64,000 nucleotides of DNA from NCBI GenBank assembly GCA_032718865.1, contig JALUTQ010000024.1, positions 729,501 to 793,500 of the forward strand, read 5' to 3'. The notes beneath the pieces are model-generated. The model was not told the DNA's origin. It made no database searches and saw nothing but the letters and a program-made list of their open reading frames with translations. Positions within the stretch are counted from its first letter, which is position 1. Every line of letters begins with the position of its first letter. The DNA is from Tilletia caries (lineage: Eukaryota; Basidiomycota; Exobasidiomycetes; Tilletiales; Tilletiaceae). Positions 10,148 through 23,661 of this stretch are shown here, one piece after another. A program made the position numbers and the translations under genes.

Positions 10148-13100
10148 ATGCTCCCTCTTTCCAGGCTCAGATCAGTGCCGATCAAACCTTTGCTCGTACC
10201 CCGACGGCTTTACCACGGCGAGGGCGTCTTTGGTCACTTCCCGCCGCCAACGAAGAGTTCCATTCCAGACTGTGAGCTTTTCTCCTGCAAAGCTGGTTCC
10301 GATCCTCGGAAGCTGTTGTGCTGACGAAGGGGCACATCTGTACCCGTGCGCGCGCATCTAGATCCCCCCAGCCAGCTCGAGAATCGTAATGTCAACGCGG
10401 CGCTGCTCCGCTATGTCGACAACGTACGCAGGCATGGTCATCGTGCAGCCAAGATTGATCCACTGTGAGGTCGTAAGAGTGTGTTTACAATATCAGAGAC
10501 CATTGCTGACCGCTGCCTGCTTACGCTCTGCTCACAGCGACATGATGGCACGAGAGTGAGCGCCTTCTCAGCGAGATGCGTCCGCGCTTCTTCTCATGCA
10601 CTCACATACCTTTCTGTTGATCGTTCTCCAATTTCAGATCAGAGGTGGCGGCGCTCGATCCGTCGCGATACGGATTGCGGCCGGACGAGCCGATGCTCAC
10701 CGAGGGCATCGTCGAGATGCCCGCAGACAGCGTGGACAAAGAGGGCAAGGCTGTGGTACGCTCCATCACGACGCATCTTCAACGGACATACGTCTCCAGC
10801 GTAGGGTAGGTCTTCTTTCTTCAGCCCTTTACACATACTGGCACCTGGATCGCTGATGGACCAGCGTGAAATTCATTCTAGATACGAGTTCATGCACATG
10901 AACTCCAAAGGCGCTCGCAACTGGTTTATGGACCTCCTCGAACGCGGCGCAGCCACACGACCCATAGAGAAAGACTGCAAACGCCGGATATGGGAGCTCA
11001 TGGCACGTTCTGAATGTCTCGACCAGTTCCTCCAAGCCAAGTTGCCAAACGTGAAGCGATACGGCCTCGAAGGAGGCGAGGCCATGATTCCCTGCATCGA
11101 CGCCATCTTTGAACTCGCAGCCGCAGGTAAGCACCGGATGCAGACGAACAAAAGTTGTGCTGGCACTCGAACTCACGCAGCCGAAGCGCCCTTGTATAGC
11201 TGGAATTTCAGACGCGATTGTGTGCATGCCGCATCGAGGACGGCTCGGCTTCCTCACCGAGCTTCTGCAGTTCCCACCGGAACGATTGCTCTCGAAAATG
11301 AAGGGTCATCCTGAAGTACCTGAGCAAGTCGGCATCGTCGGTGATGTTCTCAGCCATTTGACCGCGTCCCCGACCTTGGAGTACGGAAAGGGAGACATTC
11401 GAGTGGAGCTTCTGCCTAATCCGAGCCACTTGGAGGCCGTCAACCCAGTCGCTGTTGGTCTGACGCGCGCGACACAGACATTGGACACTGCGGGGAATTC
11501 GGAAAAGCCTGGCTTCAACAAGGCGCTCTGCGTGCAAGTGCACGGTGATGCCGCCTTCACCGGACAAGGACTGGTGATGGAAACGCTTGGTCTGGTGAGT
11601 ATGCTGTCCCAATGTTGGCAACCAGCGTCCTACTAAGCGTTCTCGCCCTACCGCGCAGAGCGAGCTCCCTCATTTTGCCGTGGGAGGTAGCATCCACATC
11701 CTCGTCAACAACAATCTTGGATTCTCAACCCCAAGTTCATACGGTCGCTCAAGCATGTACGCCTCCGACGTCGCCAAGATGATCGGAGCACCCGTTCTGC
11801 ACGTTAATGGCGATAACCCGGAAGCCGTGATCCGCGCCGCCTCGGTCGCCTTTGCATACCGACAAACGTTCGCACGAGACATCGTGATCGACCTCATCGT
11901 CTACAGACGATGGGGCCATAACGAGTTGGACGAGCCCGCGTTTACCCAGCCGCTCATGTACAACGCGGTCCGGACGCGTAAGAGCGTGCCGCAGCTGTAC
12001 GAGACCAAGCTTATTGAGGAGGATGTACTCAGCGTTGAAGATGCACGAGCCTTGAGGGAACGACGAAAGGCGGACTTCGAGGCGGCCTTGCACGCCGACG
12101 TTGTTTCGCCAAAGGTGGAGAAGCCTCGTCATTGGGCGAAAACAGGATTCTCGACTGATACCAATGCGGAACATGCGCCGGACACGGGCGTCGAGGCGAA
12201 CGTGTTGCGCGCCATTGGTGCAGCTTCGGTGGAGATACCCCCAAACTTTGAACCGCACAGTCGACTCTCGCGACATGTCAAGCAGCGCAAGGAGAGCTTG
12301 GAGTCTGGTTCGGGCATCTTGTGGGCGACAGCTGAGGCACTTGCTTTTGGTAGCTTGATGCAAGGGGGCTTTCATGTGCGGCTGTCCGGACAGGATGTGG
12401 GCAGAGGTAAGTCTCTGTTGCTCGGTATGCTGTGTTGGGTTATATCTGATGTTTCATTCCACTTTCCAACAGGTACATTCAGTCAGAGGTGAGTTTGCAG
12501 ATCCACACTCGCAATGTAATGTCTGCATGGGAAAACTAAGGATTTCCTACTCTCCTGCCAGACATGCCATGTTCGTTGATCGAAAAGATGAGAAGATCTG
12601 GGTACCGCTCAATGCAGCCGAGCTGGGCAAAGGCAAGCTAGAACTCGTCAACTCTTCTCTTTCCGAACAAGCCGTCCTAGCTTTCGAGCTGGGCATGAGC
12701 TGGCACAACCCGGACATCTTGCCGATCTGGGAAGCACAATTTGGCGACTTCAACACGGGCGCCCAGGTCATCATTGATACGTTCCTCAGCTCGGGCGAGG
12801 CGAAGTGGATGCGACAGAGCGCGTTGACGATGTTGCTTCCGCACGGCCTGGAGGGAGGTGGTCCAGAGGTAAGCCTGATTTCTTTCTTCACCATTCATAG
12901 AACTAGCTGGCAGAGCGTTCAACTTCCACACATCTTGTAAAACCCACACAGCATTCATCAGCTCGGATCGAACGTTTCCTCCAGCTCACAAACGACCCGT
13001 ATGAGCCTCAGCATGAACCATTCTCTCCCAACATGATCGTGGCGAACCCGACCACACCGGCGCAGTATTTCCACTTGCTCCGACGACAGATGCAACGTAA

Positions 13101-13746
13101 TTACCGCAAGCCGTTGATTGTTGCGACCCCGAAGGGAATGCTACGCGCCGCTGTATGTTCTGAATCCATTTCAAGCGCGATTATATTCCTGTTCCTCTCG
13201 TACTGACACAATCCGAACGTTTTCGCCCACGCTCTGAAGGAATGCACTTCATCCCTCTCCGACTTCGAACCAGGGACGTCCTTCCAACCCGTCCTGCTCG
13301 AACCTGGCAGCAGCCAATCCACCACCCCACCGAAGCGCATCATCTTCTGCTCCGGCCGACACTACTTCACCCTCCTTAAAGCGCGAACCGAGCGCAACCT
13401 GAGCGCGGAACGGGACGTAGCGCTGATCCGGATCGAACAGCTCGCCCCCTTCCCCTTTGACGCGCTCCGCGAGGGCTTGTCGACCCTCGGTGGGGGTGGC
13501 GCAGAGGACTCCGAGTGGGTGTGGGCACAGGAGGAGGCGAGGAACCAGGGCGGTGGGGCGCATGTCATTCCGCGCTTGGAGGCGCTGATGGCGGATATGA
13601 AGGGCCAGCAGCAGGGGCAGCAGGGAGGAAGGAACGTCGTTCGGTACGCTGGTCGGAGGGAGAGCGCTGTTCCTGCGACGGGTGTTGGGGCATGGCATAA
13701 AGCAGAGTTGGCTCCGTTGGCCGCGGCGCCCTTTGAAGGTCTGTGA
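10148..13746 (+). CDS. 2-oxoacid dehydrogenase E1, DHTKD1 type (2-oxoadipate/2-oxoglutarate dehydrogenase)
   Basis: This is a thiamine-diphosphate E1 of the 2-oxoglutarate dehydrogenase family, mitochondrial. Eleven exons give 939 aa: 10148-10271, 10362-10464, 10538-10555, 10638-10805, 10882-11126, 11212-11594, 11659-12406, 12473-12488, 12562-12868, 12952-13152, 13240-13746. The motifs follow the family order: [115 protein letters not shown] and [11 protein letters not shown]. The short N-terminus with [12 protein letters not shown], a few residues after a basic leader, matches DHTKD1 rather than the longer KGD1. DHTKD1 acts on 2-oxoadipate in lysine and tryptophan breakdown; that substrate is inferred. 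Exons 3 (18 nt) and 8 (16 nt) are microexons. Confidence 0.9.
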
Positions 13747-14264
13747 ACGTTTTTCTCCTAGGCTCGGAACGCTTCTCAATCGTCTCTCTTCCCAGCGCGT
13801 CAGACATAACCCCTGTAACGTTCTGTACTTTTTCCTAGCACCTGTTCTCGTCCGCATCCATATGTAATGAATGTATCCCCCATTTCGCACAAGAACAAAA
13901 AGGAGTCGCCAGCTTACTGAGAGAGGGCCCTGGTATGTATTCTGCTTGGTAAATGCGATGAAGGAGGAAGATAGAAGGGAGAGAGAGCAGCATAGGGATT
14001 GAATGAGAGGGAAGGCGAAAAGGGGTGTTGAGAGCAAGAAAGGAAGAGCTTGAGCACCTATTGGCTGAGGTGAAGAAGCGCTGCTTCTTCAAATACATAT
14101 GGGAGAGAAGGGGAATGATGTAGGATCTGTAGGCTTAATGATCAGGACTCCTTGGCTGGGAGGTAGGGAGGGAGTGGAGAGCAATTCCTGAAAGAAGAAC
14201 GGAGATTGGACGGGAAGGTGACCAACCCAATGTGCAGACCGAAAGCATTCGTCGTCCTGCATCA

Positions 14265-16708
14265 TCAGAGCTCGTCCGCCGATATGGGCCCTTGTCGCTG
14301 CGTGTGGACCAAATTCTGGTATAGCGCCTGGTCAAAGGGGAAAAAAGAGCGTCAGACAGAACTGTTCCTTGATGGAGAACCAGCCCCCGAACGAAGAGAA
14401 ACTCACATTGACTCGCTGCTCCAAATTGTCCTCCGTCAAGTCACCCTGCAACGCCAACACCCGCACCCGATCCACAATCTGCTTCAACATCGTCTTCGTA
14501 ATCGAAACCGGATCATCATCATCATCCTCCTCCACCCCTTCATCCTCATCCTCATCCATCTCCTCCCCAGCAAGCCTCATCGCCCGATCATCCAACAGCG
14601 CCGGGATCGTCGCCCGCTGGTCCGCATCATACCGCAGCGCAGACCGGATACACTCAATCATCTCCTGGCTCACGGGTTCGGAGTCAGGGTCCGTCTTGTC
14701 CCGGTACGCAGGGTACGCAATCACGTGGTTCCTGTCCAGGATTTTCTCTAGCTTGCGGTCGATGGGCTCGGAGTCGAAGGGGGGCCTACCCCAGACCATC
14801 TGGTAGAGAATGCAGCCGAGAGACCAGACGTCGGAGGGCTTGCCGGCCTGTATGTCAGAAGGAAAGGAGGGGGGAGGGGAATTTGGAACATGAGCGTGTC
14901 AGTTTCCCGTGGACATGCGCGTGAGAGAAGTGAAGATAAATCCCACCTTATAGATCTTCCGCCCCCTCGTAGAGCCCTTAGCTATCGCAATCGCCTCCGG
15001 CGCCATATAATTCGGCGTCCCCACAATGGCCGCGCGGGAGATATGCACCGTCCCAATCGGGATCTTCTGCGCAATCCCGAAATCGATGAGCTTCACCTGC
15101 CCGTTGCACATCAGAAAGTTGGCCGGCTTGAGATCGGTGTGGACGAGGTTGCCCTGCTCGTGGATGAAGTGCACGGCACGGAGCATCTGGCGGAAGAAGT
15201 CGCAGACGACGGTCGGGGGTAGCGGGTGGTTGTTTCGGAGGAGTGTGTTGAAGTCGCAATCTCCTAGCTCGACCAGCTGACAAATAGAGAAGAGGGTCAG
15301 TCAACCACCTCCGCTTCGAGCCCAGAAGAGGGGGGGGGAAGGAAAAACAGGGAACTCACAATCTTGAGGTTGCCAGAGGTTACCTTGTGTCCAAAGTACC
15401 GCAGCAAAAACTGCTCATTCCCCTCTTTCATCGCAAGACTCTCGAGCAAAGCAGCCTCCTTTATGACCTCCTCCCTGCTCTGCATCTCCAGCTTGCGTAG
15501 GGAGACCTGCTTGAGTGCGAACCAGCCCTGTTGCGATTCGGGCACGGGGATCATCTCTTGTGAGCCGTCTTCGCTCGGGATGGCGACGGGCCCGCGGATG
15601 GACCAGACGGTTGAGAAGCCGCCCTCGCCGGCTCGTTTGACTTTGAGATACTTTGCTCCCCGGAACTGTGGATTGTTTTGAAACAATTTGACATTTGTCA
15701 GCTCGTTTGACAGATAAAATGCTATCATTCTAAGTTTGAAGAGGGGGAGAAGCGTACCGCTGTTGTTCTGGGATTGGCATTCTTGCGTAATGCGTCGATG
15801 GCAGCTTGGATACCTTCACCATACCGTCCTCCACGTTGAGCTGCTTCCGCCGATTGTCTCTGTCCTTCGGAGAGGACAAGATCGAGCATCTTTGCATTTT
15901 TGTCGGAGGCTGTCTCTGCATGTTCGAAGTAGTCTTCTGGATTGTCTTCGTAGACGGGTGGGGTATGACGCTGTGCTGGGGGTGGAGGTGGGAAGTAAGG
16001 ATGAGAAGTTGAGGGTTGTAGTTGTGGTTGCGGTTGTGGATGTTGTACTGGAGGCTGAGGCTTAGGCTGAGGCGGAGATGGCGGGGAGCAGTGCTGGGGA
16101 GGTGATGGCGCAGGTGAATTCCTGGCAGGCTGTAGATTCTCCTCCTCCTCATCCTCCTCCTCTGGCCGAGTCAGACTCTGGACGAGCATGACGCGGCGTG
16201 CAGGGACCTTATTGATGGCTGGTTGCAAGGATCGATGGCGATTGGCGCTACGTGCGATGGAGTCGGGGGGCTGTGGTTGTGAATGTAGGTGGGAGATGGA
16301 CTGTGTGGGCCGAGGGCCGGAATGTGCGGCGTGAACGCTAGCGCCATAGCTGACTGCTCGCTGCGAGTCTGTGGGACTGAGGGGCTGTCTCATGTGATAG
16401 TTGGATCCGATCTCGTTTTGGAGGTTGAACGCGCCGAGGGCTGGTGCCAAAGCGGAGGTGGAGGCTGAGGTTGAGGTTGAGGTTGAGGTTGAGGCGGGTA
16501 TTGATGCGCTTACGGATCGATACTGTTTTGTGTATGTTGTTGATGTGGGCGAGTTGGAGCGTCTTGGTAGGGATGCGAGGGTGTCGACGTTGCTGGGGTT
16601 GGCTAGGAAGTAAGAGCGAGGGGGTGTTGGGAGCGGACTGTCCTCGATGCTGGATATATTTGGGCGGAAGGAGGATGTCCTCGGTGTTGAGGGAATTGCT
16701 GTCGACAT
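14265..16708 (-). CDS. MPS1: Spindle assembly checkpoint protein kinase MPS1/TTK
   Basis: Minus-strand exons are 15758-16708, 15360-15665, 14947-15276, 14407-14847 and 14265-14327 (696 aa). MPS1 is the dual-specificity kinase at kinetochores that starts the spindle checkpoint and also acts in spindle-pole duplication. The first 317 residues are low complexity (Ser/Thr-, Pro- and Gln-rich), including an alternating STSTST run encoded by a hexamer repeat at 16457-16495. The kinase domain starts at about residue 318: glycine loop GEGGFSTVW, catalytic HTDLKPANF (Asp about 467), DFG (about 484), activation segment VGTPNYMAPEA and the MPS1-typical YKAGKPSDVWSLGCILYQM. The acidic insertion DEDEDEGVEEDDDDD follows lobe C. 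The tail after the domain is short. The gene converges on the DHTKD1-like gene and diverges from DAHP synthase. Confidence 0.92.
16457..16495. repeat. GAGGTT hexamer repeat within the MPS1 coding sequence
   Basis: About six near-perfect copies of a GAGGTT/GAGGCT hexamer on the plus strand, read on the minus strand as alternating Ser-Thr codons in the disordered N-terminal part of MPS1. A site likely to vary in length between strains. Confidence 0.8.
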
Positions 16709-17404
16709 TGCGTCCTTGTCGATGTCGATGTTGAGGTCGATGTAACTGATGTTGAACTTGAAGCTGGCTGGTCGAGGAAGAACAACACCTCCACAGCTGT
16801 TTGTTTGTTTGTGAGGATGCGCGACGCGTCCCAGTGGTCACGTGCATGTGAGTGAAACAGCGTGCGGTACAATTTCGGTGTGGAAACGGAGTGAGTCACG
16901 CAACTGGCTGAATGAAACGTGTTGAGATTTGAGAAGAAAGTGGATCTCCCCGCTCGTCGCGAAAGGTTGATTGCATGTGGTGGTAGAGAAGAAGATACAA
17001 CTTTGGGTTGAGAGAAGGGGAAAACTCGGACACTTTGCACGTCACCCTCCATCCCGCATGAATGCTCATACAAGGCGGAAGGTCTCAGCGCGCGTACGAG
17101 CCAGGACAACAGAGATACAGGAAACAAGATATGAGAACGAAGGCATGAGAGAACGCCATTGCTTGAGAGTGGTTGTGGCTTGCGGGTGCTCAGCGCCCTC
17201 GAGGGAGAAGACGAGAGGGACGAAGGCCGTAGGCACCGCGTCGGTGTAAAAGGCTCGTCGCCGCCGCCCCGCCTGCGTTCTTCTTACCACGACATCGCTT
17301 TACTCAGCAACGCAACGCAACGTAGCCCAGCCCAGCCCAGCCGCAGGATCAGCGTATAAGAACTCGCCATCGCACTCTGCCGCCCGCCGCCCGCCGCGAC
17401 CTCA

Positions 17405-17477
17405 CCCACCCTTTCCACTCTACACACATACCCAGCCGGTCAGCCAGCCAGCCAGCCAGCCATCCAGCCAGCCAGCC
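17405..17477 (+). promoter_or_regulatory. 5' leader of DAHP synthase with CCAG tetranucleotide repeat
   Basis: The bases just before the DAHP synthase ATG (17478) contain about ten CCAG/CCAT-type tetranucleotides, running right up to the start codon. The preceding 17325-17400 holds another short run of GCCCA. The sequence is unstructured and pyrimidine/C-rich, as fungal leaders often are. No defined regulatory element is recognised. Confidence 0.45.
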
Positions 17478-19256
<1,779 letters not shown>

Positions 19257-20985
19257 AGACCTTCTCCCTTTTAAAAATCGCACCTGCTCTCTCTCTCTCT
19301 ATCAAAATTCACACACTGCGGCGCTGTCCCCGGTCGTCTCCTTCCGCAAACACGCAATTTTGCCTCTCATCGCGACAATTCTCTCTCGCAAGACCCCCCC
19401 CGCCTTTCTTCCAACCCAAAAAAGCACAACCTGCAGTCTCTGCAAGTTCCCAGCCACCCCTGCGTTATCCTCCATTCGCTTTCTTATCCTGGGCCCCCTA
19501 AGTTTAGGTTGAGACCACCTCAAAAAACCTTCCGACGTCGGTCTGTCGTCAACCAAAGATGGACTACTTACTCCCGTACGCAGATGCGTATGACAATCAA
19601 TCTCAATTTCAGGGGACGCTTCTCTGCGCTATACATAACATAAACGTTCACGTTTGTCTGTATCATCGATTTCTGCTCGATGTCGAAGGCTGTACCGCCC
19701 GAAGCGACATCCATCCAGCAGCGCTCCTTTACTAGAGCAGATCGATACGCTTTCTGTCTCCCCGTGAATCGAGAGGGTAACATGAAAGAAAAGGGTTGGT
19801 ATGGTAGCGCTCCTGGCTTGGTATCATGGATTCTCTCCGTTCGGAGGGGAGTCACTAGTCACTAGTAATCAGCCAGGTCTGATCTCCAGCAGCGTCCGAG
19901 ACCTGTATATGTCTGGAACGAGTGAGTTCGAGGAGGACGGGCCCCTGTTTGGAGAGCAACTCGAAAAGCACTCGTTGAGACAAAGAAACAAAGAGGGATC
20001 GCATGGACACTTTTGCTTGCGTGTGAGTAAGAGAAAAAGAGTCAGGGCAACAAGAAGAAGAGGGGAAAGCGGGAGGGAGATGAGAGGAGGCTATTAAAAG
20101 CTTTGTTCGAGGTGAAGAGGAGAGAGGGAGAGACGGATTCTCATGCAGAACACACCGGGAGAAAACAAACACAGGGACACTGGCAGAGGGGAGCCGGGGG
20201 CGCATTGGCGGAAGGTGCTGCAGCGCGTACGACGGAGAGAGAGAGGGAGTGTAGAGAGAGAGAGAGACAGAGAGACAGAGAGAGAGAGTCACACAGCCAG
20301 GAGGAATGGTCCAGAGGGTGAAGATTGGGTAAGAGACGTGAAGAAGCCTAGACGAAGCCCTTTGTGAGAGGAAGTATTGGGCTGGAACCGAAGAGAGAGT
20401 ATTGGTGGAAGGCACTTAAAAGGCAGGCCCAAAGAAGTGTTGAGACTGGTGGCCAGAACACGGGGGTTGAAACGAAAGGAAAAAGGAAGGGGGCCGAGAG
20501 GTAAGATCAAGGGAAGAAAGGGAAAAGACAAATCCCCTCATTTGCTCCAAACAGATCCTTGTGTATGCTTTGCTTTGAAGTTTGAGAGAACCGAGAACGT
20601 CGCTTGGAGACGTCGTCGTCCGTTGGGGGAAAGAAAAGGAAGAAAAAAAAGTGACCGTGCCGAGGTTTCGGCCAACGTGCTGTTTGACGGGAAGAATTGA
20701 AGAGCGCTGTCGATGTCGTGCGTAATGTATGACAAGGTCACAGTGTAGCGTTTGTCGCCAAATGACAAGAAGCGCGGAGATGACTTGTCGAGTCGTGAGA
20801 GTCTCGACTGGCGACAAGCGACGGGGTATCAGGGTGGCGAATCCGGAAAGGAAAGGAATAAAGAAAGGGGTGAAACGAGCACATGTGCATGCACACAGAG
20901 CTGGTCCTACTGCCCCTCCTCATCCTGTTCTTGTTTTTTTTTAGATGCGAAATGCTGCCGAACTTGGACTTCGTCTCGGGTGTCC
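19257..20985. other. Intergenic stretch between DAHP synthase and the Medusa-like gene
   Basis: No gene is seen. It should contain the 3' UTRs of the two convergent genes. It is strongly strand-asymmetric: the first 250 bases are pyrimidine-rich, then 19940-20680 is purine-rich on the plus strand, with a GAGAGA microsatellite at about 20236-20290. A copy of a short dispersed repeat lies at 19716-19805. Confidence 0.6.
19716..19805 (+). repeat. Short dispersed repeat, copy A (possible structured RNA)
   Basis: About 90 bp with roughly 80% identity to 46914-47004. Shared blocks are CAGCAGCGCTCCTTT at the start, CCCGTGAATCGAGAG in the middle, and ATGAAAGAAAAGG followed by TTGGTATGGT at the end. 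Both copies lie downstream of a plus-strand gene in the same orientation. No open reading frame or tRNA boxes are seen. Confidence 0.7.
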
Positions 20986-23661
20986 TTAAGTCCGCCGAAA
21001 GCCAGAGGACGACGCGCCCGCGAGGGTCGCACTCAGTCCTCGAGCCCGACCGGGCAAGGGAGCAGGCAGGATTCCACTCGCAAAGTCGCTAGAGACGTCT
21101 CCACTTGAGGCTCCAATCGTAGGTGCAGAAAGCCCGTGGTTGCTAGACGCCGTGCTGTGCGCAGGAGCTGGGCTCGCGTTCGACCCGTTCCCACTCGCAG
21201 CCGTCCCGCTGGAGTTTGACTGTCCCGTCCCGCCAGGGATCAGAAGCGACTGCTGATACGTTCCGATACCCCCGTTCACGACCGCACCGCCCGCTCCGCT
21301 CGCGCCCGTTCCCGTCGGCGAATACACATAGTTGGATCCGACCGAAGGTTGCGAAGATGAGGATGGGGGAGGCATAGGCGAAGGACCCAGACCGAGACCC
21401 ACACTGCCAGCGGTGCTAGAAGTGTGGTTCGAAGATGTCCCCGACGCGATGCGGTGACCAACCTGTCCATTGCTGGGAGTACCGACCCCCATCGCAGATG
21501 TGACGTTGAGACTGTTCAGTCCGCTGCCATGTCCGGCATGCGGGCCGTTGCCAAAGCCCGACTGCATGTAGTCCGAGTACGAGAATGCCGCACCAGTCCC
21601 TGCATGCCCTGCACCCTGTGTTGGTGTTGAGGCAGCAGAGTGGGGGGCGTGATAGTCTGATCCAACGTTCCCGCCATAGCTAGTAGGCCCACCTTGAAGA
21701 GCCAGAGGGTGCGTGTGCGTAAAGCCGCCGGTTGGTGCCGAACCCGCCGTCAAGGAGTTAAGGGCGGAGACGCTTGAACCGAGTCCATGATGTCCGCTCG
21801 ACAGGTTTGAGTTGCCGTTCCCACCAGCGGGACTCCCGTGCAGCCCTGATGATCGCATCGAGGCCGCTGAGCCGACCCGGTGGATCTGTTGCTCAAGTGA
21901 GGGCGTTCTCGAAGTGACGCCGACCACTCCCAGCGGCATACTGGTACTTCCGCTCATGCTGAGCGTGCTCACACCCGCTGGAGAACCAGATCCTGGCCCC
22001 CCAATCTGTGCTGCTTGGCCTAGATCCTGGCCCATGGCAAGAGAAGCAGGACCACTAGCGGTGCCGGGGGTGTACGAAGCGTAGTACTTCCCCACGATCT
22101 TGCAGAGAGCAGGTCTCAAGGTGGCCCAGGCAAAGACCTTGACGTCCTTCTCAATGTTGCGAGGCTTGGGAGCGGGGAAACCCATTATGCGCTTGAAGAA
22201 GCCCGAGCAGTCAGGCTTGTTCTTGCTGATCGTCATAGGCCGGAAACCTTCGAGGTTGCGCCGAATCCGATTCTTCTCTTCCACCGTGAAGCGATTGTTG
22301 ATGAGCGACTCGAGCAGGTATATGAGGTCGACCGAAGTGATGAAGCACTCGTTCTTGTCAGGTCGGAAAATGCAGCTGATGATGATGCCCCGCGGCCCCT
22401 CAGGCTGGTCATACTCCCTCTGCAGCACATTTTTGAAGCTGGCATGGATCGTGGTGCCTTCCTGGCGCCGCCAGAATTGCAGCAAGCGCCGCCCATTCGT
22501 CCACTCCTCATGATCCCATCCGAAGACCTGTCGTTCCAGGTCGCCCTCTATCTCCAGGGACGCACGAGGTGCACCATCAGGGATGGACGGTATGGGTTGC
22601 GGAATCGGGCCCTGAAACTGTACCGGAGTGGCTGCCGACCCACGGTTGGGATGATAAGGATCATGCTCAAACCCATGCTGAGGGTACTGCGGAAGATGTC
22701 CGTGCGAATGGTCGAAGCCCATGTGAGCGGAAGATGAGCGCATGAAATCCGGTACACCAGTAGGTACGCCCATGGGTGGGGGCGGAGTCGAGGTCGCAGC
22801 CATGCCGCCATGGTTGGACTGCGAGTAGGAATGCGAATGAGAGTGTCCGTAAGGATGATGATGCGAACCTGGCGTATTCATCAGGCTGTTGGGACCTCCC
22901 ATCGAGTCATCATACGTAGAACGAGGGGTGAAGTTGAAGGGAGTTGACATGGGCGGCGCTGGACCAACGGAGCTGGGCGTACCCTGTGGGTGACCGTAAC
23001 CGCGGAAACGTGCGTCACCGGTCGAGGAGGGAAGAAATCCGCTGTTCGACGGGGTAGCGGGTGCAGCACCATGGCCCATTACTGGTGTTCCCATGTATGC
23101 TGTCGCCCCCGGTGCACCGAGAACAGGGAAGCTCGCCGGCCTCCTCAATGCCTGTGCCTGTTCGTCCGCATCGCGCCCCGCTGATACAAGACTCATGGAA
23201 GTGTGCTCTCGTTGGCGTTCCCTCTCGCGTTCCCGCTCGCGCTCCTGTTCGCGATCTCTTGGACTCTGGCGCGCGCTGCTCGCCAGACTGTCGAGATCCT
23301 CGCCCGGGCGCTTCAGGGGGTTACGGATACCTGGGTAAGAAAGTAGAAGTACATTTGAATCGAGGCAAGTCAGTATCGCATGCAGCACCCATCAATTCAG
23401 TAAGCTCTGAAGCAATCTGCACTCACTGAAGCTAGAGATGCCCAACTCTGCTGGACCCATACCACCTGATCCTTCGGCGGACATGGTGCTCATGCCAGTC
23501 ATGTAGGACCCGTATCCGCTGCTGAGGTATGAAGCGGGCGGTGGGTGGAATCCGGCCGACGCACCGGCATGATGGTTGTGGTTGTTGCTGCTGCTGTTGT
23601 TGTGATGATGGTTGGCGTGCAGGTCGTTGACGCCGCCGAGGGAGGAGCCTTCACTCGACAT
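20986..23661 (-). CDS. Medusa-like developmental transcriptional regulator (DUF7082)
   Basis: Minus-strand exons are 23427-23661 and 20986-23330 (859 aa). The conserved core, about residues 280-460 (ERQVFGWDHEEWTNGRRLLQF, REYDQPEGPRGIIISCIFRP, ECFITSVDLIYLLESLI, NRFTVEEKNRIRRNLEGFRP, GFFKRIMGFPAPKPRNIEKD), matches the fungal Medusa domain found in Aspergillus MedA and smut Med1. Those proteins are nuclear regulators of conidiation, mating or virulence-related development; this role is inferred. The flanks are long low-complexity tracts: His/Asn-rich at the N-terminus, a charged RERERER run near residue 110 and Gly/Ser/Ala/His-rich C-terminal 400 residues. The gene is isolated, with about 2.6 kb of gene-free DNA upstream, which fits a heavily regulated developmental gene. 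Confidence 0.82.

Noticed and set aside
10148..13746. Annotation as the canonical 2-oxoglutarate dehydrogenase KGD1
   Set aside because: The N-terminus is short and carries the YHGEGVFG motif, and 939 aa fits DHTKD1; KGD1 is about 1000-1050 aa with an extra N-terminal E2/E3-binding segment.
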